Shown here: positions 20,201-30,456 of the stretch, in pieces
How the letters are laid out: every line of letters begins with the position of its first letter
Numbering within the stretch: position 1 is the stretch's first letter
Source of the DNA: Chrysomallon squamiferum
Lineage: Eukaryota > Mollusca > Gastropoda > Neomphalida > Peltospiridae
DNA: 64,000 nt
Direction: 5' to 3'
NCBI GenBank assembly: GCA_012295275.1
Contig: CM022674.1
Coordinates: 7,091,436-7,155,435, forward strand
Notes under the pieces: model-generated
Seen by the model: the letters and a program-made list of their open reading frames with translations, nothing else
Told to the model about the DNA's origin: nothing
Database searches by the model: none
Program-made: the position numbers and the translations under genes

Positions 20201-22631
20201 TTCTTATTAGTCCCATTTATTATTTAATCTTTTTCAAATTATTATTATTTTTATTATTATTTTATTATTATACCATCATCACCATTTTATTACCATTATT
20301 TATTATTATTATTATTATTATCATTATTTTCATTATTATTTTAAAATTATTATTATTATTACTATTATTTTATTATCATTATTAATACATTAATATTATT
20401 ATTATTATTACTATTATAAAAATAAATTTAAATACTACAAACCTCCAGTACAAACTGCGGCACCTGCGTACTCTTACCACTACCTGTCTCACCAGCTACA
20501 ACAACAACATTTTCGTGACACACAGTGTCCATGATGGTGCGCCGATGTTGGAAACACAGGCAGGCTGGACCGAGTGACCAGCAGCTGTTTGAACTCTGCT
20601 GACCGCTGCCGGTCATTCAACAAACTCTTTAACTGGTCACTGGTCAGTCCTTGTCTTCCCAGACGTCTGCTGGGTGTGGTCTGTTCTACTGTAGGACCCC
20701 AGAGGTCCTGAAATTGATAAAAAAAACAAAAAAAACAATTATAATGATGTAAGAGTTACTGTTTATATTTTTCTCACAGAAACAGTTAACCTACACTTAA
20801 AATAAACATGGCCTGTGCAGGCTCAATTTATTCAGTGCAGATTCTCGTTTAAACACAATTCTGTTGTATTTTTAAATTCTGTCATTATTATTATTATTAT
20901 TGTTTTATTATGAGTATCATCATCACCACTATTTTCATCATCGTTATTACTATTATCATTATTGATAATAATATTGTTATTGTTATTATTAATATTATTA
21001 TTATTATTATTAATATTGTTATTATTATTATTATTATTAATATTGTTATTTTTATTCTCATTATCAACATTATCATTACTGTTACTGTTACTATAACTAT
21101 TACTATAACTATTACTATTACTATAACTATTACTATTACTATTACTATCACTATCACTATCACTATCACTATAACTATTACTATTACTATTACTATTACT
21201 ATTACTATTACTATTACTATTACTATAACTATAACTATAACTATTACTATTTAATTACTTTATCTGCCAAACTCTCCCAGGTGTCCTCTTCAGTTTCTTC
21301 CTCTCTTTGCCCCACCCTTCCTCTCTCTCCCCCATCCTCAAGCTGAAGGTTTTTCATCAGCTTTGATATAAACTGATCTCTTGGCTTAAAAAATAGTAAA
21401 CTCAGTAATTATATTTGTCAAAAAAATAAAAAAACAAAAATAATAATAAAGTAACTAATAAGGTATCAAATAATTCATTTCCTAAAAATATATAAATATA
21501 TTTTTTTTTTCAAATTTAATTATTGTATTTCAAAGTATTTAAATAAAGGAAAAAAGAAAATTTGTTTCTTAATGTTTCAGAAATTAAACAAATGAATAAA
21601 CTGTGATGCAAGAATACTTTTTTTTTAAAATTATTTCATGGGTAAAATTGTTTTTGTTTTTTTTAATAATTCTATTTCTGTATACTTCAACCCTAACTTA
21701 CATCCTTATTCTCAGTCTCTCACACGACATCACACAACATCAAAATAAGAGTAAAGTTTAGACAGGTATTTTAGCAAGGTTTTAATTAAGGACTAATTAC
21801 TTTGTTTTCTACTTGTTTTGCTTCTTTTTCTTTCTGAGGTTTCTGCGTCCTGCCACTCTAACCACACGTCTCTGTATGGAGGGGGCAACAGTGTGTACAC
21901 AGACTGAAATAAACAAATAAACAAACAAATAAAGCAACAGTGTGTACACAGACTGAAATAAACAAATAAACAAATAAATAAATCAAGCAACAGTGTGTAC
22001 ACAGACTGAAATAAACAAACAAAAAAAAAAATAAACACAACTGAAATAAATAAATAAATAAAAAATAAAGCAAAAGAAAGAAAAAAAAAAAACAAAACAA
22101 ATAAATAAATAAAAAAAAAAATTAAATAAATAAAGAAACAAAAATAAAATTTAAATAAATGATAAAAATCAAATCAAATAAATAAATAAATAAATAAAAA
22201 AGAAACAAATAAATAAATAAATAAATGAAATAAAAAGAAACAAACAAACAAACAAATAAATAAATGAAAATGAAAAATGAAATAAAGAAATAACTAAATG
22301 AAAAATGAAAATAAAGAAATAAATGAGTAAAATCAAATAAATAAATAAATAAATAATAAATAACTATGTTTATCAATAAATAAATTAAAAACTAACAAAT
22401 AATAAATAAATCTAAAAAGACATTAAATTTTAAAAAGGTAACTTGCTAAATAGATAATTCAAACAAAACAGTTTTTCTCAAAGAATAAGCATTATTTTCA
22501 GAAACTCTTTAAAAAAAATATATATATATATATATGTATATATATACCATCATTTCAGTACTAATCATCATTAAAATTAATTTGAAAAATACCTTAAAGT
22601 GTTTGATGATGAGAATTGAATCATACATCAC

Positions 22632-22689
<58 letters not shown>

Positions 22690-22700
22690 TTATCAATAAC

Positions 22701-22735
<35 letters not shown>

Positions 22736-25700
22736 TAATACTATTCTAACCAGACTAAATGTCAAGTCAAATCGCTGGCATATAAATTTCACTAAGCAGT
22801 ATCTTAACAGGTCGACTGTAAAGAACTGATCTTGTGACCTATAACACTGCAGACGAGTATTCTAACCATCAGACTACTTACCTGTCCTTTACACAGGTGA
22901 TACAGAGCGAGAGTCGACGCCAAATGTTCCGCTTCTTTCACATTCTCACATAAAATCTCCGGACAGACTTCTAGCATTCCTCCTTCTTTCTTTCTATCCA
23001 CTCTACATCTACAAGCGTAAATTATTTAATTTTGTTTGTATGTTTTCAAAAAAATTAACTTGTATGTAACATAAAAATTAACCTGAGTATTTCAAAAATG
23101 ATGGGATAAAATGTTTAAATATAAAAGAAAATTAAGAAACGTTTCAATGGTTACATAATGATAAATGAAAATGTGAATTATTAAGTAAAAAAAAAACATA
23201 ATAAAATAAAATAATATAAATTAAAAAATAAAATAAAATGTAAAGATAAGTAAAATTAAAGTAAATTGAAAGCAAAATAAAATAATAAAAAATAAAATAA
23301 AATAATATATAATGTAATGTAATGTAATGTAATGTAATCTAATATAATATAATATAATATAATATAATATAATATAATATAATATAATATAATATAATAT
23401 AAAATAAAAATAAAATAACAGAAATAAAATGAAATCAAATATAATATCAGTTTAAAAAGGTGTATTTATGGTAATTACTTTTTTATTTATAAATTTTTGC
23501 AAAATGTATCTGCCTATACAAGTGTGTGGATGTCTCCATATCCACACATTTTGTGCATCAACAAGTCTGCGCTTTTTATACTTTGTTATTGATTGTTGTG
23601 TGTGTTTATTTGTACTTGTTGTGAATATGTAAATTTTTTAAAGATTTTTTTTCTAAATAATGATCAATAAATAAAAAAAATTAACATCAAAATATTCATC
23701 TTGCTCTAAATCAAATCAATAAAAAAAAATAAAAATAAATAAACATTAGTCTATATTACTATTTATATATGTTTATTCTACCAGGAATTAATATTTTTGA
23801 AATGTAATAATAAAAATAAATAAATAAATTTAAATATTTCATGTTAAATATGAATAAAAGTCTCACTTGCATTTGAACTTTGCACTTTGCTGTATTTTCT
23901 GGTATTTGGGTGGGTCACTACGAGGTAGGTGCTTGCGTACCCAGTCCATGAGGAACTGTTTGGGTGACTTTCCAGTCCACTGTTGTCGGGTGTATTCAAA
24001 ATGTCTGACATCCACCTTTGTCACAACTGCAGGTGCTGGGTAGGGGTGGAGACATGGAAAGTTAAAATTACCATTTTTTGTAAAAAACTATTTTTTATTT
24101 TTTTTTACTTATTTAATATTTAGTCCTCATAAATAAATAAGTATAAATTTATATAGTCCCACAATGAATGTTTCAAATCACAGCAAAAGATTTATTATAA
24201 AGAATGAGAGCAGATGATAACACCTTTAAAAAAAAATTGTCAGTGATACTTTTCAGTGCCTCAGGAAATAAGAAATCTGTGATACCTTTCGGTGCCTCGG
24301 CTGCTACTCTTTCTTCCAAAGCTCCGAACCCGAGATCCAAACCTCCTTCATCATCAGACCCATCACCTGATTTATCTTCTCCTTCAGCCTGTGTGTTCAC
24401 TGCCTGTGTGGTATCCATGGTGACAGAGGTTGTTTCCTTGGTAGCTGGATCTTCTTTATCCAAACCAGTGATTTTGACAGCAGGGTTAAAGTTTGGATGT
24501 TTTTCAAGTTTCTCCATTGCTGATTTTTTTGAAAATGAATTATTTACATCACTACACGTTTCAAGCTGTGTATGTTTTCATGAAAATGTATGTAAGAATA
24601 TGTTTTTATTTGTTTATCCATGTGTGTCTGTCTGTTTGTATGTGTGAATGTGTCTGTCAGAATGTCTTGTTTTTGTATATCCTGCCTTTCTGTCTGAGTC
24701 TGTGTCTGTATTCATTTATATATGGAAAAGATGTTAACGTTTCTTCATTATTATGTTTAAAGCTTAAAGAAATGAAAATGGCCGACAACTTACCAACCAT
24801 AATATCTCGAATGCTTTTTGATATCTTTTTTTGTTCTTCTTTGTTTCCCTGTTGCTTGGCAATGGATGCCTGCACCTTAGCATCCAGCAGTTTTGCTGTT
24901 AGAGTTATGTACTCTTCATTCTGGAAAACAACAAAAATACAACTGAGAACTTATTTTTAAAGTAATATTTTACAGGATTCATAACTTTCAGAAACAGAAA
25001 TGATATTTTATTTTATAAGATTTTATGTTATATTATGTTATATTCATATTTAAATAGATTGTTATTTTTATTATTTTTAAAATATTATGTTTTTTTTATA
25101 TTTAAATAAAAAGTTTTTTTTGTTTTAATTTTAAGATTTTTTTAAAATTAATATAGAACTGAATAAAGGATGAAAGTTTTTCTGAATAAGAAATTTCAGA
25201 ATTAATTTATATTTTGTGAGCTTTTCCAAACTGGAGAATTAGACAAGGGAAATAACCCACTGGGTCTGGCTCTTCTTCATTTTCTTCCTCTTCTGAAGAT
25301 CCTTTGTCAGCAAACTGCAAGATCCAGTCTTTCAAGGATTTTTCTTTTTCCTCTTTAACAGTTTCTTTAGTCTTTGAAATAATTAATATATTTAATTAAT
25401 TAAAACTTTCAAATAGTCAAAAGATATTTTTTTACATTATTAGTGGTCAGCCGAACCATTTATCCAACAAACTTTCAGACCCAAGTCGAGATTTCTAGAT
25501 TTGCTGGATTTGTGGATACAGTCTAAAAAATTTATATATATGTATAATAATAAAAAAAAAAAAAAAAAACCCAATGAAAATTAAGAATGAAACAATATTT
25601 AAAAGGGTCTATTTGATTTTTATTAGTCAACTTTGAATTTTTTATAATAGAATAAGTGTCATGGATGAAAATTAAATGAATAAAAATAAAGCACATAATT

Positions 25701-28700
25701 TTATTTAAAAGATATACATACAATTTAATACATTTCTTAAAACAATAATATGAATTATATAAATAATATACTGGATAAAAATTAACTGAAGAAATAATGA
25801 ATCAAGAAATTTTGTAAGTCATGGAAATTAGTATTTTCTTCTTTTTTCAATTTGATATTTCTTTCTTCTTTTTTTTCAGTTTGATAACTAATTCAAATAA
25901 TTAGCATTTCTTCTTTTTTTAAGTTTGATAATTTTTTTATATTTTTTTTTTCTTCCATTTAACAGGTTTTTTACCTTTGGGATCTCTGCAACATTCTGAG
26001 ATAACATGGCCGCTTCCACTTGCAGAGAGGGGTCAAAGGTCGGCCGATGTTTCTGTTCCTCCCTGTGAAGAGTTTCTGAAAACCCCACAGGAAGTTGATC
26101 TACAAAGAAAAGCAAATGGTTTAATAAAATATTTAATACATTGTGTACAGTTGTATATGTTTATCTTGTGTGTGATTTTTCAAGTAGATTTTATGCATGC
26201 AGCAGAATATATATGTATGTGTGAAGTGTGATTTTATATAGCTTTATGTGTATTTACCTAAAAGATTGTGTAAATTATATGACTTGGTACATATTATGCG
26301 TGTGTGTCTGTATGTCTATAAATGTGTCATTATGTGTGTCATATTTAGCTGTTTACATTTTAGTGTCAGTGTGCAAAAGTTTGTATCAACATGTTTCAAA
26401 AGCAATTAAATAATAATGATAATACTTAATTTCTGCTTTAGCAGCAAATAAAACAAAAAAGATAAAACATCAGCATAAGAACTTTTGCGTCTGTTTTTTC
26501 CATTAATGTATATTTTTTTCCATTAACGACAGATTTAGTTTCTTTACCATTAGGAGTGTTCAAGCATAACCAGTCCAGGGCATCTATCAGATCACCTCCG
26601 TAGAAAACACAGTTAGACATTGCTCCTTCGATCTGTTTGTGTGAAAAGCCTGCACCTGACAAACTGTTATACATGTCCTGTAAAAATAAAAAAATAATAA
26701 TGAAATTACAATTTTTATATTGACCATAAAGGTTTTAATCAATGATTTACTAGTAATGTCATATAAATACCTTTACAAATGGAAATAATTCACTGGGCAT
26801 AAAGGACAGCTACTTTTAACAATGATATTATTTAATATTGTATTTATAATGAGAATGAACGATTTTAACAAGTTTTCAACAGTAAATAATTTTTGTTTGT
26901 CAAAAAATTTACATTTAACAATGGCATTTTTTAAATAAATGTAAGTAATAAAAAATTAATTTTGTTTATAGAAGATACCTACAAAGGCATTATTTAATAA
27001 AATATCTTAAATAATAAATAATCTGTTTTGTTTGTAAAGGTAGTGCTGAGTGAGAATCCTGTATTTTTAATATGCCTGGGACTGGAAGAGTTTCGGATTT
27101 CAGAATTTTTCAGATTTTGGAGTACAAGGAACTAAATGTAAATATTTATGGGTCATTCCGTGTCAAATCACCCCAAAAAAAAAAAGAAATTTAAACCCGA
27201 CCATCTCAGATTTTTATGAAACTTAGTATACTTGTTGACTGGGATCCCACAGCACCAAATCTGAAATTTTAGCTCAATCAGACCAGTGGTGTGGGAGATA
27301 CGGCCCACCGAATTTTGAGATTTTTGCCAAAAATGGGTGTGACCACCAACCTTAGAACCCTCATATCTCAGGAACTACTGGGCCGATCTTCATAAAATTG
27401 GTATTGTTAGAAAGGCAAAATGACAAGGATACCAAATCTGCCATTTTTGTTTAGTTTGGAAAATATTGGAGTACCTTGACCTTTTGACCTTTGCTATGAC
27501 CTTTGAAATTTTGGATGTGATCTTGAGATGACCTTTATTGAAATTTAATCTCCCACATGTTAACTAAAACATATAAAAGTTTCCTGGGTGTAATATTTTT
27601 TGTTTAGCCACAATATAGATTTAAAAATGCACATACATGAAAATTAACACCTTTTCAGCCATTAACATCTGATTTTAAAACCTGAATGATCAATTCTGGA
27701 TGCTAGGAATCACCATCTCTCTTGATCATGTAAGACATTGTAGGCCTACATGTATGCATAAAGTTCACATATAAAAGTTTCCTGGGTATAATATTTTTTG
27801 TTTAGCCATAATAGAGATTTAAATAAATGCATACCTGCATGGATGATTGATACAATGCATTACAATAACATTTTCTCTGAGACTAAAAACTCATCTTTGG
27901 AGTTAAAACCCACCTGACATGTCTGAAGGAATGCCTGAAGGATATGAAAAAAAATGGCATGACAAAAATCAGGCTCAAAGGGTTAACAGGAAGTGATGCT
28001 TCAGGCAGGTCAGGAACTCCTTTAGATTCCCTGGTGCAATCCCCATTGAGCACATGGCAATTAGAAGTTTAAGACAAAGAAGTTTCTTCATCTGCATTTC
28101 TTTGACAATCTGAAGCTTTTTAAGTTGGACACAGTGTCAGATGTTGATATATAAACAATATTTTTATTTCATAAAACCTATTCAGTAATTTTATCATGTC
28201 ATGTGGGCCTTGCCATTGGTTTTGAACAAGGTTTCAGTCAACAACAGTACAACCCAGTCTGAAATCAGACGTCATCAAGTGATGTACTGCATAATGTATT
28301 TGTACACCCAGTCTTCGGCACAGAGTATGAACAAGGTCTACTTCACCTTAATAAACTGTGATTTATACTTGAGAAGATTGACATAAATGCCCAAGACTTG
28401 TGGGCCTTTGGCAATAACACATGTACTCTGCTGCCATTTTATGACCTGCTTAACTTTACTGAAAGGGTTTCAGGATTTGATTTGGTATCCTTGTCATTTT
28501 GCCTTTCTAACAATACCAATTTTATGAAGATCGGCCCAGTAGTTCCTGAGATATGAGGGTTCTAAGGTTGGTGGTCACACCCATTTTTGGCAAAAATCTC
28601 AAAATTCGGTGGGCCGTATCTCCCACACCACTGGTCTGATTGAGCTAAAATTTCAGATTTGGTGCTGTGGGATCCCAGTCAACAAGTATACCAAGTTTCA

Positions 28701-30456
28701 TAAAAATCTGAGACGGTCGGGTTTAAACCATTGGGTGATTTGACACGGAATGACCCTTATATTTCATAGATTCTGCAAGATTTTTGTAATAATAATTTTA
28801 GTAATTTTGTGCATAAAATGAAATTTGTGTATGCAAAAGAATGTGAATAATTTAACATATCACTGTTTCTGCTGCCCAGAAAATGTTTTAAATTTCAGTA
28901 TTTCAGTTAAGGAATCCTCTGCCTGTATTTAATAAATAAATTAATTTTATTTATTAAAGGAGACCTCATTTAACATTATTCATTTAGTAAATCTTCTAAA
29001 TAATTTACACTCTGTATAAAGTATATTTTCTTTTAACAATAAAATTATTTGATATATTTTTAAAAATAAATAATTCACTTTGTATTAATTAACAGTAATA
29101 CTGATACAAAATACTGATTTGGTTGATGGCTGTTCTTGACTGTAATATTATTAAATATTTTCTGTAAGTACTAACTTTTACCCATGATCTTACACAATAC
29201 TGTAAAATAAATTCTTACTGTCAGTTTTTTTGTTGTTAATCTCTTGGAAATTTCTCCATGTGTTTGTTGTTGTTGTCTTTCTTTTTGTATCAGAGCAATG
29301 ATGTCATGTTCCAGTTCATCTGGAATTGAAACCTGAAAAAAATGTTCAATTTTTGTCACAAAGTTGTTCTACTGTAGCTTTATACGTTATATATAAATAT
29401 TTCTGTGAGCTGTACATGCCTATAAATTATAATGATATATTAACCAAAAAACAAAAAAACCAAAAATAATAATATATATATCTATCTACATATACACACA
29501 CCACACTCACGACAACAACATGATGTTTGTTTTACTTCCTGGTGAACAAGACGTTGAATGTTCTTACTGTAAGTGAGAAGACATAACTTCATTTAATAAA
29601 TTTTGCTTCTAAATAAGATGACTAGTTCATGAATGCACTGGTAATATTGATTCACAAAAATATAGAAATCCACACTTACTTTAGGTAAGGCATCAACTGT
29701 ACTTGACACTGAAGGTGATACATCTTCCTTAGCTAAAGAATATGTTTTCTTTGCTGTAATAGTCAAAATATATTTTAGGTATAATTAATATTTAATATAA
29801 TAATATTAAATGTTATTAACTAGTAGTAGTACCAATATCAGTTTAATAACTATAATTATTTATAACTTTGAGATAATCCTATTTTATGTTTAAAATAAAT
29901 TCAATACTTTCAATATTTAACAACATTCACTATGTGAATATTATGTTACTAAAGAGAGATTTTATGTTACTAAAACAAATTCAATATGAAACTGAAGACA
30001 TTTAGGTTCAGTATTATTACATATGACCAAATCTACTTAATGCTTTTGACTGACTATACATTAAATATATTCTGGACTAGAAACAGCATTTAGTCTTGCG
30101 TTATTAATCATTAATAGTCAATACTCTTTAAATGATTTAATAATAATACTTCATTATAAATATAATAATATTGCTCAGTCATAAAAACGGGCCATGGCTT
30201 GTTAAAAATACTGACAATTCATTATTTGATGTTTCATTGTATGTAATAATTGATATATTTTCATTTTAATTATTATCATAACAATCGACAATACTCCTCA
30301 GTCATTTTATGAAAGTAAAAATAATTAATGAATCACTGAATGGCAATAAATTATTAATAATTAAATTCACTAATTTAGTAATTATATACCTTTTTCATCT
30401 TTTTTCGTCTGTTTTTCTGTTGATGTTAAGCTTTTTGCCTGTTTTTTTCTTCCCAT
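10052..30456 (-). CDS. DHX29: DHX29, DExH-box RNA helicase of translation initiation (complete)
   Basis: In mammals DHX29 binds the 40S subunit and uses NTP hydrolysis to help 43S complexes scan structured 5' leaders. I trace 28 coding exons, in transcript order: 30456-30390, 29753-29680, 29332-29219, 26677-26548, 26099-25975, 25371-25261, 24920-24794, 24519-24286, 24035-23867, 23008-22882, 21903-21801, 21384-21259, 20707-20443, 19640-19371, 18684-18508, 17598-17509, 16813-16718, 16212-16123, 15691-15552, 14789-14616, 14014-13886, 13391-13091, 12751-12615, 12278-12188, 11779-11432, 11050-10919, 10584-10488, 10107-10052. They total 4100 nt. Discounting one extra base each in exons 11 and 13 gives 1365 residues, close to about 1369 in human. 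All helicase motifs are present. Confidence 0.93.
12188..13391 (-). CDS. DHX29: DHX29 exons 22-24: winged-helix and ratchet (HA2) domain
   Basis: Exon 22 (13391-13091, residues about 980-1079) contains [41 protein letters not shown] and [15 protein letters not shown], the standard DEAH-helicase winged-helix and ratchet signatures. Exon 23 is 12751-12615 ([13 protein letters not shown]) and exon 24 is 12278-12188 ([13 protein letters not shown]). The phases 0, 2 and 0 are consistent. Confidence 0.93.
13405..13800. repeat. A-rich AAATA/AAAT repeat in DHX29 intron 21
   Basis: The + strand is dominated by AAATAAAATAAA-type sequence, so the transcribed sense strand reads T-rich. The 132-codon Phe/Leu/Tyr frame is an artefact. 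Confidence 0.8.
13886..15691 (-). CDS. DHX29: DHX29 exons 19-21: second RecA domain, motifs IV-VI
   Basis: Exon 19 (15691-15552) holds [17 protein letters not shown] (motif IV region, residues about 849-865). Exon 20 (14789-14616) holds [13 protein letters not shown] (motif V, from about residue 910). Exon 21 (14014-13886) holds QRQGRAGR (motif VI, about 958-965), with the arginine finger residues. Junction phases are 2-2-2 and all introns are GT-AG. The intron between exons 20 and 21 carries a 27-bp minisatellite. Confidence 0.94.
14040..14392. repeat. 27-bp minisatellite in DHX29 intron 20
   Basis: About twelve imperfect copies of a unit near 27 bp, with core ACAGAAACACAAGGTTTAAA. The array begins about 25 bp upstream (higher coordinates) of exon 21. 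Because 27 is divisible by three, both strands show periodic open frames that should not be taken for genes. Confidence 0.85.
15231..15545. repeat. (ATT)n array immediately after DHX29 exon 19 donor
   Basis: About 310 bp of ATT with ACT and GTT variants, ending about 6 bp from the donor at 15550-15551. It is T-rich on + and A-rich on the sense strand, unlike most introns of this gene. Confidence 0.85.
15713..15995. repeat. About 65-bp tandem repeat in DHX29 intron 18
   Basis: Four to five imperfect copies of a unit near 60-68 bp. Each contains AATGTAAAATTATAATAATT followed by ACATTAATTAATAA, then an AGCAACATTAATAAT-like segment. The array starts about 22 bp upstream of the exon 19 acceptor in transcript direction. 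Confidence 0.75.
16123..17598 (-). CDS. DHX29: DHX29 exons 16-18: RecA1-RecA2 linker insertion
   Basis: Exon 16 (17598-17509) begins [19 protein letters not shown], matching the DHX29 segment after PVEV. Exon 17 (16813-16718) and exon 18 (16212-16123) encode a variable insert that ends [19 protein letters not shown]. Each exon is a multiple of three (90, 96, 90 nt), so skipping any one would keep the frame. Confidence 0.88.
17020..17420. repeat. (GT)n / GTAT-rich block in DHX29 intron 16
   Basis: GT dinucleotides with ATGC and GTAT variants; the purest runs are at about 17248-17273 and 17281-17302. Long His/Thr- or Cys/Val-rich frames are artefacts. Confidence 0.85.
18508..19640 (-). CDS. 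DHX29: DHX29 exons 14-15: RecA1, motifs Ia-III
   Basis: Exon 14 (19640-19371, residues about 591-680) holds [16 protein letters not shown] (motif Ia), [11 protein letters not shown] (motif Ib) and ends IIIDE. Exon 15 (18684-18508) starts [10 protein letters not shown], so the DEVH motif II is split by the intron between E and V. MSAT (motif III) lies at about 710-713. Exons are 270 and 177 nt, both in phase 0. Confidence 0.95.
20443..21384 (-). CDS. DHX29: DHX29 exons 12-13: pre-RecA linker and Walker A (frame slip)
   Basis: Exon 12 (21384-21259) encodes [13 protein letters not shown], then an acidic linker. Exon 13 (20707-20443) encodes [19 protein letters not shown], then SLPVF, and in a shifted frame QHRRTIMD and [15 protein letters not shown] (Walker A, about 574-582). 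The shift sits at the CC doublet at 20550-20551. The exon is 265 nt although both flanking phases are 0, so there is exactly one base too many. A sequencing or assembly indel is the simplest reading; a true mutation would end translation before the helicase core. Confidence 0.9.
20875..21250. repeat. (ATT)n and (ACTATT)n array in DHX29 intron 12
   Basis: ATT-type sequence at about 20885-21070 turns into hexanucleotide ACTATT/ACTATC/ACTATA repeats at about 21080-21250, ending about 7 bp from the exon 12 donor. It is T-rich on +, opposite to most neighbouring introns. Confidence 0.88.
21801..24035 (-). CDS. DHX29: DHX29 exons 9-11: dsRBD-like region (frame slip in exon 11)
   Basis: Exon 9 (24035-23867) encodes [20 protein letters not shown] and WVRKHLP. 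Exon 10 (23008-22882) encodes [20 protein letters not shown] and ends YHLCKGQ. Exon 11 (21903-21801) encodes [21 protein letters not shown]. This matches the double-stranded-RNA-binding-like part of DHX29. Exon 11 is 103 nt where phase requires 102. Dropping one A of the A5 run (T5 on + at 21825-21829) gives a tail ending VENK that joins PRDQF in exon 12, as in vertebrate DHX29. Confidence 0.88.
21885..22012 (-). repeat. Three tandem copies of DHX29 exon 11 acceptor and start
   Basis: The segment TTTATTTCAG|TCTGTGTACACACTGTTG occurs three times, with exon-like starts at 21903 (real), 21952 and 22005, spaced 49 and 53 bp. The upstream two copies carry an intact acceptor and the first 18 exon bases, then run into TTTATTTG repeats. 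Confidence 0.9.
22013..22380. repeat. AAAT/AAAC tetranucleotide-rich block
   Basis: Degenerate AAATAAAT and AAACAAAC sequence, A-rich on + and T-rich on the DHX29 sense strand. No gene is seen. Confidence 0.8.
22629..22745. repeat. (AAT)n array
   Basis: AAT trinucleotides on +, about 115 bp with one AACATTATCAATAAC interruption. On the minus strand it would form the 3' (ATT)n tail of the SINE-like segment at 22746-22881. Confidence 0.85.
22746..22881 (-). mobile_element. Possible tRNA-derived SINE beside DHX29 exon 10 donor
   Basis: Read on -, the sequence right after the exon 10 donor runs GTAGTCTGATGGTTAGAATA then CTCGTCTGCAG, which resembles the 5' half of a tRNA including an A-box-like GATGGTTAGAATAC. 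A poor B-box-like GGTCACAAGATC follows 15-20 bases on. The body ends in (ATT)n. No target-site duplication could be confirmed. Confidence 0.35.
23297..23402. repeat. Pentanucleotide (AATGT)n then (AATAT)n
   Basis: Five AATGT units at about 23311-23336 switch to (AATAT)n until 23400. It looks like one ancestral pentamer array in which a point variant has spread. Confidence 0.9.
24249..24301 (-). repeat. Tandem duplication spanning DHX29 exon 8 donor
   Basis: On -, GAGGCACCGAAAGGTATCAC is followed 36 bp later by GAGGCACTGAAAAGTATCAC. The real donor GT is at 24285-24284 and a second GT is at 24249-24248. The sequence between is open and 36 nt long, so the second donor would add 12 codons in frame. 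Confidence 0.85.
24286..25371 (-). CDS. DHX29: DHX29 exons 6-8: charged N-terminal linker
   Basis: Exon 6 (25371-25261) encodes [20 protein letters not shown] and ends at EEPDP. Exon 7 (24920-24794) encodes [20 protein letters not shown] and a lysine-rich helix. Exon 8 (24519-24286) encodes [16 protein letters not shown] and then a poorly conserved acidic stretch. The order and motifs match vertebrate DHX29 residues of about 180-400. Exon 8 has a duplicated donor region. Confidence 0.88.
25975..26677 (-). CDS. DHX29: DHX29 exons 4-5: UBA-like domain
   Basis: Exon 4 (26677-26548, residues about 86-128) reads [20 protein letters not shown] then [11 protein letters not shown], matching the UBA-like domain near the N-terminus of DHX29. 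Exon 5 (26099-25975) reads [20 protein letters not shown]. They join at phase 1 to give the codon for Asp. Confidence 0.9.
27150..28756. mobile_element. 1.6-kb DNA transposon with long terminal inverted repeats
   Basis: The left end GGGTCATTCCGTGTCAAATC at 27150 is matched by its exact reverse complement ending at 28756. The inverted repeats extend over 27150-27438 and 28479-28756 with few differences. The element is flanked by TTAT on both sides (27146-27149 and 28757-28760), a probable 4-bp target duplication. The interior of about 1040 bp has no transposase-like frame (longest 61 codons), so it looks non-autonomous. It lies in DHX29 intron 3. I do not assign a superfamily. Confidence 0.85.
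27570..27836. repeat. Direct repeat inside the TIR element
   Basis: A segment of about 60 bp with ACATATAAAAGTTTCCTGGG and ATATTTTTTGTTTAGCCA occurs at about 27570-27627 and again at about 27769-27826 in the same orientation. Differences are few. Confidence 0.8.
29219..30456 (-). CDS. DHX29: DHX29 exons 1-3: start and basic N-terminus
   Basis: Exon 1 (30456-30390) opens [20 protein letters not shown], a lysine-rich start like vertebrate DHX29 (MGGKNKKHK). Exon 2 (29753-29680) is a Ser/Thr-rich linker. Exon 3 (29332-29219) reads [20 protein letters not shown] and ends RLTTKKLT, aligning with the GRLTAKKLQ segment. The ATG at 30456 is chosen because it opens the conserved basic start. An in-frame continuation upstream is not supported. 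Confidence 0.85.

Noticed and set aside
20428-20616. Separate short gene [10 protein letters not shown]...
   Set aside because: Its second half is DHX29 exon 13 in the frame after the one-base slip. The first half is out-of-frame exon 13 sequence.
24204-24960. Two + strand frames of about 150 codons
   Set aside because: They overlap DHX29 exons 7 and 8 on the opposite strand plus GT-rich intron, and show no recognisable protein.
10052-30456. Assigning the - strand helicase to DHX57 or DHX36
   Set aside because: The N-terminal UBA-like segment, KLLDAK motif, YRDVWLEW and the C-terminal VETAQG and FGGDIDVQH segments match DHX29. A CCCH zinc finger or RWD expected in DHX57 was not seen.
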